Shown: piece after piece, positions 1-7,722 of the stretch
How positions within the stretch are numbered: the first letter of the stretch is position 1
How the letters are laid out: the number at the start of each line of letters is the position of its first letter
NCBI GenBank assembly: GCA_947500385.1
Contig: CANMSA010000003.1
Location: 367,303-431,302, forward strand
From: an uncultured Flavobacteriaceae bacterium
GTDB taxonomy: Bacteria; Bacteroidota; Bacteroidia; Flavobacteriales; Flavobacteriaceae
Direction: 5' to 3'
DNA: 64,000 nucleotides
Program-made: the position numbers and the translations under genes
The notes under the pieces: generated by a model
Told to the model about the DNA's origin: nothing
Seen by the model: only the letters and a program-made list of their open reading frames with translations
The model's database searches: none

Positions 1-1
1 C

Positions 2-3000
2 CCTGGGGCGATCGCGTTGGAATTTGGAGATTCTTTTTTGACCTACGGCGCCTTGGATGAAAAGTCGGCCAGGTTGGCACGCCACTTGGTCGAAAAAGGA
101 GTGGTTAAAGGTAGCTTGGTGCCCATTTGTCTTGAAAGGTCGTTTGAAATGGTTGTCGGTATATTGGGAATCCTAAGGGCCGGTGGTGCTTATGTTCCCA
201 TAGACCCCACATATCCTATGTCCCGAATTGGGTATATACTAAAGGATATCGAAGCACAACTGTTGTTGACAAGCACGACACATGTTGCAGATCTTACCGA
301 TAGTGTTTCAAGCGATATTGAGCTTATCGAACTAGACAATCAAGATGTAATGGAATCCTCTTCAGAAAGGAATCTGCCCAATGTACACTCGGATGACTTG
401 ATATACGTGATCTATACCTCTGGAACAACAGGAATTCCGAAAGGGGTAATGAACGAGCATGGCGCCGTACTAAACCGCTTGTTGTGGATGGGCGATTATC
501 TAAGGGCTTCTGCCGAAGATTGTATGATACAAAAGACCACGTTTTGTTTCGATGTATCCGTTGGGGAACTGTTCTTACCATTTCTTACGGGAGCCCGTTT
601 GGTAATTGCAGCTCCCGAAGGCCATAAAGATGCGCGGTACTTGCAACGACTTATAGCGGAAAAGGGAATTACAATGATACACTTTGTTCCTTCCATGCTA
701 TCGGCCTTTTTATCGGAGATTGAAGAAGAACGTTGCGGGAGTCTTTCTCATGTGTTCTGCAGTGGCGAAGAACTCAAGGCAAGTGTGGTACGGGACTTTA
801 ATAATACGTTCAAGGGAACCAAGCTCCATAACTTTTACGGACCAACAGAAGCCGCCATAGAGGTCACGGCAATCGAACTTAGCAACTTCAACGGTAAGCT
901 CGTGCCAATAGGAAAACCAATGGCAAATACTTCAATTTACATTGTAGATGACTCCCGTCGTCCGTGTCCTATTGGAGTAGCGGGAGAGCTTTTAATAGGC
1001 GGTGTTCAAGTGGCCCGAGGGTATTTGAACCTGTCCAAACAGACCGCTGAGAAATTCATCAACAGCCCTTTTAAGGCCGGGGAACGACTCTATTGCACTG
1101 GGGATCTGGCCAAATGGCTGCCCGATGGCACCATTGTTTATTTGGGTAGAAATGATCGCCAAGTAAAAGTAAGAGGTTACCGTATCGAACTTTCAGAAAT
1201 AGAAGCGGGGCTTCATGCCCTACCTTTCATAGCACAAGCGGTTGTTTCAGCACCTGAAATGGGTTCGGGTAGGCAGTTGATCGGATATGTAGTTTTAATG
1301 GAGGGCCATACATTTGATCGGGAATTGATCATACAATCCTTAAGAGAAAACCTTCCTGAACATATGATTCCTCAACTATATATGGAACTTGCCGAACTTC
1401 CTCTTACCCTAAATGGAAAAGTGAATCGCAAAAAATTACCCGACCCTCGCCTGTTGGGTGTCCAAAAGACCCATGAACCACCAACAACGGTTATGGAAAA
1501 AAAGTTGGTTGAAATCTGGGAAGCGGTGCTGGGAGTTCAAAATATAGGAGTATCGGATAATTTCTTTGAACTCGGCGGGGACTCTATAAAGGCTATTCAA
1601 CTAATGGGGCGTTCCCGAACTCAGGAAATTTACTTTAGCGTAAAAGACCTTTTCAAATATCAGAATATAGCTAACCTATCGGCCAATCTCAAAACCTCTC
1701 ATGATACGATACAGGAGGAAGGTACGCTGTCAGGTCCTTTAGAACTTTTGCCAATACAGCAGAAATTTTTCGCAATGGATCACGAGCAATACGCTCATTA
1801 CAATCAGTCGGTCTTGCTAAACCTACCATCGGCTGTTCCAATAGCGGATTTGTCAAAGGCCATTTCCGCACTGGTTGCACATCACGATGCGTTACGAATG
1901 CGTTATGAGCTATCTCCCGACGGAGTTAAACAGTTTTATGGTGCAAGTACCCCAACTGTTTATGAAGAGCAAATATCTACGGAAAATTCCATAGAAGAAA
2001 TTTGTTTGCATTATCAGAAATCCCTTCAACTCGAAAAAGGAGAACTCTGTCGTTTTGTTCACATAAAGACTGATACGAACTTTGACTATTTCTTCATGGT
2101 AGTTCACCATCTCGCGGTTGACGGGGTGTCTTGGCGTATTTTGATCGAGGATTTACAACGCTTACTTGGCAATTTAAAAGAAGGGAAATTAGTGCCACTT
2201 CCTAGGAAAGGAACTTCTTACCGTCAATGGGGTAGTCTTTTAGAGAAATTCTCGAAAAAAATAGGAAGGTCTTCACAAGTAGGGTATTGGCGTTCGGTGG
2301 TATCTCATGACGACTACTTTCCCACCGACAATGTCGTGGAAGAAGCGACTACCTTTGGTGATTTGGCTAGCTATGAACAAACGCTCAGTAACGCTATTAC
2401 GAGGGAACTACTACAAGAAGTACATGATGCTTATGATACTGAAATAAATGATATCCTTTTGACGGCACTTTGTCGTGCGTTGACCGATTGGACCGGGAAC
2501 GATGAAGTAACGATCACCTTGGAAGGACACGGTAGGGAAAACCTGTTCGAAGAAGTCGATATAAGCAGAACGGTAGGTTGGTTCACTAGTATTTTTCCTG
2601 TCCGACTAAAGCGTTTTAGCAGTATTTCGGAACAGTTGGTAGAAACCAAGGACATGCTCCGGGATATACCGAATAAAGGTATCGGGTACGGTTTGCTGCG
2701 TTACCTGTGTGAAGATGTTGATATGCGCAGGCATTTCAAAAATGCGAATAGGACCGTACTGTTTAATTATTTAGGCGGTTTTGATAATAGTTTACAAAAG
2801 AACGGGCCGTTTACCATAACCAAAGGAGTGCATGGTAAGGATGTTGGTGATTTGAACAAAAGTGGTTTTGGAATTGCGATAAATGGTATGGTAGTAGACG
2901 GGGAGTGCCATTTTCGCTGGAGTTATGACGCAAAGCGCTATTCCGTAGATACCATCAAGCGTATGGCCAATACCTATCTAGAAACGATCGTGAACATCAT

Positions 3001-6000
3001 CGAGCATTGCAAAGGTGTCAGCGGGCAACGAACTAGATCCGATTTTGGGCTCCCATCTTCTATCACAAATAGTTCTTTAAACACTTTTTTATCGGAAACC
3101 ACTATGGAAAATGGTACCGTTACCGATGTTTATAGATTGAGTCCGTTGCAAGAAGGAATATTGTTCCATAGCCTCTTGGAGGAAGAAGCACTATCATATG
3201 TAAGTCAATTTAGTTGCGATTTCCCAAATGGTATCAACATGTCGGCTTTTGAAAAAAGCTGGGAATACTTGATGGAAAAGCATGCAGTACTGCGTACAAG
3301 CATCCATAACGGCCCCTTTGAGGTACCGATCCAATGTGTACATGACAAGGTGGCTGTGCCTTTAAAGAAATTCGACTACAGCGATCTAGGGAAGAAACCG
3401 TTAGCAGCTGCCCTGAACAAGGGTATCCAAGAGGAGTTTCGCGAAGCGTTTAATCTAAAAAAAGCCGCACTCTTTGAATTTGTGATGGTGCAACTCCCTG
3501 AAAATCGTGTTCGACTTTTTATGAGAAATCACCATATTTTATGGGATGGTTGGTCGCTCGCCATACTGATGGGACAGTTCATGAACTGTTATGAAAATCT
3601 ATTACAACGGCAAGCCCTGCCACATATTGAACCTTCTAATTATCGAAAACGTATTGATGCTCTAGATACCCTGGAGAAGTCCGATAGCGAAACCTTCTGG
3701 AAAACCTATCTAAAGAAGATTGAGGCTCCCGTTTATCTGCCTTTTATACAAGATGCACAAAAGCGCAACAAAGCTTTTGGTACCTCTTCGCTACTATTGG
3801 ATTTTGAAGAAGATTTAACGAAAAACCTGGAGTCTTTTGCGCAGGAGAATCATTTGACAATGAATACGATTTTGCAGGGGGTATGGGCGTATTTACTTTC
3901 GCGCTATACGGGCGATACTGCCGTGGTGTTCGGTGCTACGGTATCGGGCAGGGATTGGTCTAAGGGCAATTTGGAAGAAGAGATAGGCTTATATATCAAT
4001 ACACTTCCGGTGGTTACGGAAGTTTCTCCGAGTCAAGAAATAGGGGTTTGGCTTTCAGAACTTCAAGAAGGACATGCCAAAGGTCGTGCCGGTTATTCGC
4101 ATACGTCTCTAGGGGATATTCAGATTTGGATGGGTTTACAAGACGCCCTTTTTGACAGCCTGTTGGTGTTTGAAAATTATCCCGTAGGCCGGGCATTATC
4201 TCAACCTTCGACCGTCCTGTCGATAGAAAATGTAGAAGTACGGGAGTCTACCAATTACGTATTGACATTGGGAATATTTCATTCACCCGGTACGCTTTCT
4301 ATAAAGTTCGATTTTAATGATGTGCTTTTAACACCGGAGACCGTACGAATGATTCAAGGCCATTTCACCGAAGTGGTAAGATCGATAGTAAGCGGGGTTC
4401 AAAGTATAAAAGAGTTGAATTACATCGACAAAGAGGAAGAATCCCTTTTAATCGCCGACTATTCTTGTGGTGTTCTTGACGGGGCTTTTGTTTCCGATGG
4501 CCTTACGGTTTTGGACCTTTTATGGGATGTATGTTCATCGTCTGGTTCCTCGATCTGTCTTTCGGGCGGTGGTACCGACCTGAGTTACGATGCGCTATGG
4601 GAGCGTTCCGATGCGCTCTCGGTACATCTTCGCAAGGTCGTGGGTGCATCCAAGGGCGACCGTATCGGGGTGTATATGCCCCGTGTACCGGACCTTTTGG
4701 TAGCGGTGCTGGGTATCTGGAAAGCGGGCTGCGCGTACGTACCGGTAGATGTCTCGCACCCCTTGGAGCGGCTTTCGGGCATTTTGGCCGATAGCGGTTC
4801 GGTCGCGGTCTTGGTCGACAGCGGTTCGGACGCCCTTTCCGGGATAGGGGTCCCTGTGGTGGAGGTCCCGAAGGTGCCGCTTTCGGATGTGGGGTCCTTG
4901 GCCCCCGTTGCCCTTACGGGCGGCGACCTTTCCTATGTACTGTATACCTCCGGTACGAGCGGCCGTCCCAAGGGGGTATTGGTCTCCCATGGGAACCTGT
5001 ACGCCTATCTGGAAGGCATCATGCAGTTATTTCCCTCCGCCGGGGTGCAGGCGGTGCTGAGTTCCAATGGCTTCGATATCTTCCACTTCGAGGTCTTCCG
5101 TGCCCTTCTTGTGGGTGGGCGGGCCCTTCTTTTGGATGATGGGGAGGTTCGTGACATGGATGTCCTTTTGGGCGCCCTTAAGGGTTCGAACAGTTTCCAT
5201 GCGGTCCCCGCCCTGATGTCGGCGATTACCGAGGCGGTGCTCTCGGTCGACGGTGCGGGCTATGAGGGCATCACCGAACTCTATACCGGGGGCGACACGG
5301 TTCCCCGTGCTACCTTGCTGGGTATGCGCGAGGCGTTCCCCGGGGCGGCGATCCACGAGTTCTATGGCCCTACCGAGGGTACGGTCTTCGTCACGGTACG
5401 CAGCTATTCCCCCGAGGAAGAGCTAACGGGCCCTGTTACGATCGGCCGCCCCATGGGGCACAATCGGGTGTACGTTCTGGACCGCGACGGTCTTCCCTGT
5501 CCCGTTGGTGTGGTGGGGGAGCTTTATATCGGCGGTCCCCAGGTCACCCTTGGCTATCTAGGGCTTTCCGGTGCTACCTCGCGGCATTATGTCGCTTCTC
5601 GTTTTGATGGCGGCGGCCGCCTTTATCGCAGTGGCGATCTTGCCAAATGGCTCCCCGACGGAAGTTTGGTGTTTTTGGGGCGCAACGACCGCCAGTTGAA
5701 GGTACGTGGCCACCGTATCGAACCGGGTGAGGTGGAGCGTGCCCTTGAGGGGCATTCGCAGGTATCGCGTGCGGTCGTCTCGGCCCCCGACCTTGGCGGC
5801 GGCCCCCAACTGATCGCCCATGTGGTGGGGAAGGGGGACCAAGGGTTGGATCAAGGGGGACTTGCCCGCCATCTCGGAGGCATTCTTCCCGATTATATGG
5901 TACCGCGCCGCTATGTGGTGCTAGAGCGCCTACCCTTGACCGCGAACGGAAAGGTCGACCATGGCGCGCTACCGCTGCCGGCCGGCAGCGCCGCCGAAGA

Positions 6001-6283
6001 CCATAGACCGCCCGAGACCGAGACCGAGAAAAAACTGGTGCAGCTATGGTCACGAATTCTGAATATCGAAGAAGAGTGTATTAGTGTCACCTCTAGTTTT
6101 TTCAATTTGGGAGGGGATTCGATAAAGGCGATGCGGCTATTTACAGAAATCAAATCGGATTTTGGTGTTGACTTCTCTTTAAAAAACCTGTTCGAACACG
6201 CCACCGTTAAACAAATAGCCCAATACATAGAACTGTTAGAAACCAGTATAGAAGAAGGACAATACGAGGAGTATTCGATTTAA
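2..6283 (+). CDS. Nonribosomal peptide synthetase 1 (5'-truncated by window): A-T-E-C-A-T
   Basis: This is the C-terminal part of an NRPS. The frame is open back to position 2 (reads P-G-A-I-A-L), so the TTG at 17 is not a real start and the gene continues upstream. Domains by nucleotide: adenylation ~2-1440 (YTSGTTG; FDVSVGE at ~550; FYGPTE), carrier protein ~1560-1600 (LGGDSIKA), epimerase ~1735-3020 (HHLAVDGVSW, EGHGREN), D-accepting condensation ~3130-4440 (HHILWDGWS), second adenylation ~4455-6000, and carrier ~6095-6135. There is no thioesterase, so the chain passes to NRPS 2. By eye against GrsA, pocket 1 reads D-V-G-H-F-S-F-I-E-K, a serine-like code with Gly in place of Trp239. Pocket 2 reads D-I-F-H-Y-G-F-V-F-K, close to known 4-hydroxyphenylglycine codes. 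The short C-terminus ending in Y-S-I may be a docking motif. The product would be D-(Ser-like)-L-Hpg within a longer chain. Confidence 0.95.
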   Translation, partial: PGAIALEFGDSFLTYGALDEKSARLARHLVEKGVVKGSLVPICLERSFEMVVGILGILRAGGAYVPIDPTYPMSRIGYILKDIEAQLLLTSTTHVADLTDSVSSDIELIELDNQDVMESSSERNLPNVHSDDLIYVIYTSGTTGIPKGVMNEHGAVLNRLLWMGDYLRASAEDCMIQKTTFCFDVSVGELFLPFLTGARLVIAAPEGHKDARYLQRLIAEKGITMIHFVPSMLSAFLSEIEEERCGSLSHVFCSGEELKASVVRDFNNTFKGTKLHNFYGPTEAAIEVTAIELSNFNGKLVPIGKPMANTSIYIVDDSRRPCPIGVAGELLIGGVQVARGYLNLSKQTAEKFINSPFKAGERLYCTGDLAKWLPDGTIVYLGRNDRQVKVRGYRIELSEIEAGLHALPFIAQAVVSAPEMGSGRQLIGYVVLMEGHTFDRELIIQSLRENLPEHMIPQLYMELAELPLTLNGKVNRKKLPDPRLLGVQKTHEPPTTVMEKKLVEIWEAVLGVQNIGVSDNFFELGGDSIKAIQLMGRSRTQEIYFSVKDLFKYQNIANLSANLKTSHDTIQEEGTLSGPLELLPIQQKFFAMDHEQYAHYNQSVLLNLPSAVPIADLSKAISALVAHHDALRMRYELSPDGVKQFYGASTPTVYEEQISTENSIEEICLHYQKSLQLEKGELCRFVHIKTDTNFDYFFMVVHHLAVDGVSWRILIEDLQRLLGNLKEGKLVPLPRKGTSYRQWGSLLEKFSKKIGRSSQVGYWRSVVSHDDYFPTDNVVEEATTFGDLASYEQTLSNAITRELLQEVHDAYDTEINDILLTALCRALTDWTGNDEVTITLEGHGRENLFEEVDISRTVGWFTSIFPVRLKRFSSISEQLVETKDMLRDIPNKGIGYGLLRYLCEDVDMRRHFKNANRTVLFNYLGGFDNSLQKNGPFTITKGVHGKDVGDLNKSGFGIAINGMVVDGECHFRWSYDAKRYSVDTIKRMANTYLETIVNIIEHCKGVSGQRTRSDFGLPSSITNSSLNTFLSETTMENGTVTDVYRLSPLQEGILFHSLLEEEALSYVSQFSCDFPNGINMSAFEKSWEYLMEKHAVLRTSIHNGPFEVPIQCVHDKVAVPLKKFDYSDLGKKPLAAALNKGIQEEFREAFNLKKAALFEFVMVQLPENRVRLFMRNHHILWDGWSLAILMGQFMNCYENLLQRQALPHIEPSNYRKRIDALDTLEKSDSETFWKTYLKKIEAPVYLPFIQDAQKRNKAFGTSSLLLDFEEDLTKNLESFAQENHLTMNTILQGVWAYLLSRYTGDTAVVFGATVSGRDWSKGNLEEEIGLYINTLPVVTEVSPSQEIGVWLSELQEGHAKGRAGYSHTSLGDIQIWMGLQDALFDSLLVFENYPVGRALSQPSTVLSIENVEVRESTNYVLTLGIFHSPGTLSIKFDFNDVLLTPETVRMIQGHFTEVVRSIVSGVQSIKELNYIDKEEESLLIADYSCGVLDGAFVSDGLTVLDLLWDVCSSSGSSICLSGGGTDLSYDALWERSDALSVHLRKVVGASKGDRIGVYMPRVPDLLVAVLGIWKAGCAYVPVDVSHPLERLSGILADSGSVAVLVDSGSDALSGIGVPVVEVPKVPLSDVGSLAPVALTGGDLSYVLYTSGTSGRPKGVLVSHGNLYAYLEGIMQLFPSAGVQAVLSSNGFDIFHFEVFRALLVGGRALLLDDGEVRDMDVLLGALKGSNSFHAVPALMSAITEAVLSVDGAGYEGITELYTGGDTVPRATLLGMREAFPGAAIHEFYGPTEGTVFVTVRSYSPEEELTGPVTIGRPMGHNRVYVLDRDGLPCPVGVVGELYIGGPQVTLGYLGLSGATSRHYVASRFDGGGRLYRSGDLAKWLPDGSLVFLGRNDRQLKVRGHRIEPGEVERALEGHSQVSRAVVSAPDLGGGPQLIAHVVGKGDQGLDQGGLARHLGGILPDYMVPRRYVVLERLPLTANGKVDHGALPLPAGSAAEDHRPPETETEKKLVQLWSRILNIEEECISVTSSFFNLGGDSIKAMRLFTEIKSDFGVDFSLKNLFEHATVKQIAQYIELLETSIEEGQYEEYSI
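4455..6045 (+). repeat. Hpg adenylation-domain duplication, copy 1 (in NRPS 1)
   Basis: This ~1591-bp segment appears identical to 9317-10907 except for one base (6021 A versus 10883 C, giving Glu versus Ala). The translations match, and so do the incidental reading frames in other phases, which implies base-level identity. It starts right after the condensation domain and stops in the A-T linker, so it covers one complete adenylation domain and nothing else. Sampled lines are clearly richer in G+C (about 60-67%) than much of the surrounding gene. The flanking condensation and carrier domains of the two copies differ, which points to recent gene conversion or domain exchange. Confidence 0.93.
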
Positions 6284-6336
6284 TACCCAAAAACACAACA
6301 CGCGGAACATGATTTCGCAACTAAAATCAAAGAAAA

Positions 6337-7434
6337 ATGGAAAATTCTAAAAAAATGCGAACATGGTTGAACGATATGGAGTTAGATCACCCATTAATGA
6401 TTGCAGGACCTTGTAGTGCAGAAACCGAAAAACAAGTATTGAGAATCGCACATGATCTAAAAGGCACCGACGTTAACTATTTTAGGGCCGGGGTTTGGAA
6501 ACCTAGAACCCGTCCGGGTAATTTTGAAGGAGTAGGTGTGTTGGGTTTAAAGTGGTTGCAACAGGTGAAAAAGGAAACGGGCTTAAAAACAGCAACAGAA
6601 GTGGCGAATCGAACCCATGTAGAGCTTGCCCTGGAACATGATATCGATCTTTTATGGATCGGTGCCCGATCAACGGTAAGCCCCTTTATTGTTCAGGAGA
6701 TCGCAGATGCATTAAGTGGAACAGATAAAGTCGTTTTGGTAAAAAATCCTGTAAACCCGGATTTGGCCCTATGGTTGGGAGCAATTGAGCGCATGGCAAC
6801 TGCCAATATCGCTAAATTAGGAGTTATCCACAGAGGTTTTTCAACCTATGAAAAGACCAAATACCGTAATATTCCTGAATGGCAATTGGCCATTGAACTG
6901 CAAACCCGATTTCCAGATTTACCATTGATCAACGATCCCTCACATATTACTGGCAAAAGAGATATGGTTTTTGATGTTTCGCAAACTGCATTGGACTTGA
7001 ATTTCGACGGTTTCATGATCGAGACCCATCACGATCCGGAAAATGCGTGGAGCGATGCTGCACAACAAATTACACCAGAGGAACTTATACGACTCATGGA
7101 GAACCTTCGGATGCGCAAAATGACAAGTGGGGAACCATCCTATAATAAGAAACTAGAACAGCTAAGGGCCCAAGTAGATATCATAGACAATCAACTGATA
7201 GACACTTTAGGCAAGCGAATGAAAGTGTCGCAGCGTATAGGATGTATTAAGCGAGATCGCAACGTGGCAATTTTACAGACAAGCAGATGGAACTCCATCT
7301 TGGGAAAAATGATTTTAAGAGGAGAGTCAATAGGACTAAGTGAAGAATTTGTACTACGAATGTTCAAAGCTGTTCATCAAGAGTCCATTCATCATCAAGA
7401 ACAGGTAGTCAACGAACAGTTGGTAAGTGCCTAA
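6337..7434 (+). CDS. Bifunctional 3-deoxy-7-phosphoheptulonate (DAHP) synthase / chorismate mutase
   Basis: The N-terminal ~260 residues are a class I-beta DAHP synthase, which condenses phosphoenolpyruvate and erythrose 4-phosphate at the entry of the shikimate pathway. Visible motifs are AGPCSAE near residue 24, GVWKPRTRPGNFEG, IGARSTVSPF, VKNPVNPD and INDPSHITGKRD. Residues ~268-350 form an AroQ-type chorismate mutase (LRAQVDIIDNQLIDTLGKRM, then IGCIKRD), which turns chorismate into prephenate. This order of the two domains is common in Bacteroidota. The gene sits 53 bp after NRPS 1 inside the cluster, and a prephenate dehydrogenase lies downstream, so it probably feeds prephenate into 4-hydroxyphenylglycine synthesis rather than housekeeping aromatic supply. 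The full length of 365 residues is normal for the fusion. Confidence 0.95.
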   Translation: MENSKKMRTWLNDMELDHPLMIAGPCSAETEKQVLRIAHDLKGTDVNYFRAGVWKPRTRPGNFEGVGVLGLKWLQQVKKETGLKTATEVANRTHVELALEHDIDLLWIGARSTVSPFIVQEIADALSGTDKVVLVKNPVNPDLALWLGAIERMATANIAKLGVIHRGFSTYEKTKYRNIPEWQLAIELQTRFPDLPLINDPSHITGKRDMVFDVSQTALDLNFDGFMIETHHDPENAWSDAAQQITPEELIRLMENLRMRKMTSGEPSYNKKLEQLRAQVDIIDNQLIDTLGKRMKVSQRIGCIKRDRNVAILQTSRWNSILGKMILRGESIGLSEEFVLRMFKAVHQESIHHQEQVVNEQLVSA

Positions 7435-7722
7435 GGAACGTATTACTTCTTAAATCTCTTTTTGAAGATACCATGCATGTTGTAGCGAAGCAACATTAAA
7501 ACCATCGTTCTAGAATACCAAGAGATTTACATGCTTGGCGAATTCTGACCGATTTCAACTTCATGAACAAGACCGGAACCAGATGACGGCCATCACTGTT
7601 AAGTGTTTATGGCCCGGTCCGCTCTTGTCGTAAACCATCACGATAAGGGCATTTCTAGCGAAGTAAAAGCCGCGCTGTTCTTTAAAGAGAATAAGCGATT
7701 TTTTTCAAACACTATTTAGTTA
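7435..7722 (+). promoter_or_regulatory. 288-bp structured leader upstream of NRPS 2
   Basis: This is the longest gap between genes in the window. It holds no clear gene but has strong potential RNA structure. A small hairpin TGTTG/CAACA lies near 7478-7495. A long imperfect stem spans 7567-7628: ACAA pairs with TTGT, GACCG (7571) with CGGTC (7615), GGCCAT (7588) with ATGGCC (7609), and CACT with AGTG around a GTTA loop. It could be a processing site or attenuator within the operon, or the leader of an internal promoter. I could not find a convincing Bacteroidota TAnnTTTG promoter box. The function is inferred only from structure and position. Confidence 0.35.
7609..7719 (+). CDS. Possible 36-codon small ORF abutting NRPS 2 start
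   Basis: An ATG at 7609, inside the 3' arm of the leader stem, opens 36 codons that end at TAG 7717-7719, only three bases before the NRPS 2 ATG. The peptide begins M-A-R-S-A-L-V-V and contains two Phe-Phe pairs. I recognise no family. Tight abutment suggests that translation of the small ORF could be coupled to NRPS 2, as in a leader peptide. Chance is equally possible at this length, and no ribosome binding site is evident. Confidence 0.2.
   Translation: MARSALVVNHHDKGISSEVKAALFFKENKRFFSNTI

Noticed and set aside
17..19. TTG at 17 as the start codon of NRPS 1
   Set aside because: The frame is open to the window edge and the residues before it (P-G-A-I-A-L) match the usual beginning of an adenylation domain, so the gene is truncated by the window.
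1735..3020. Condensation domain with HHxxxDG between carrier and condensation in NRPS 1
   Set aside because: The HHLAVDGVSW and EGHGREN motifs identify it as an epimerase; likewise for the equivalent domains in NRPS 2 and 3.
4522..5872. Open frames on both strands within the GC-rich A domain, repeated identically at 9384-10734
   Set aside because: They are by-products of GC-rich coding sequence in the real frame; identical copies only reflect the duplicated cassette.
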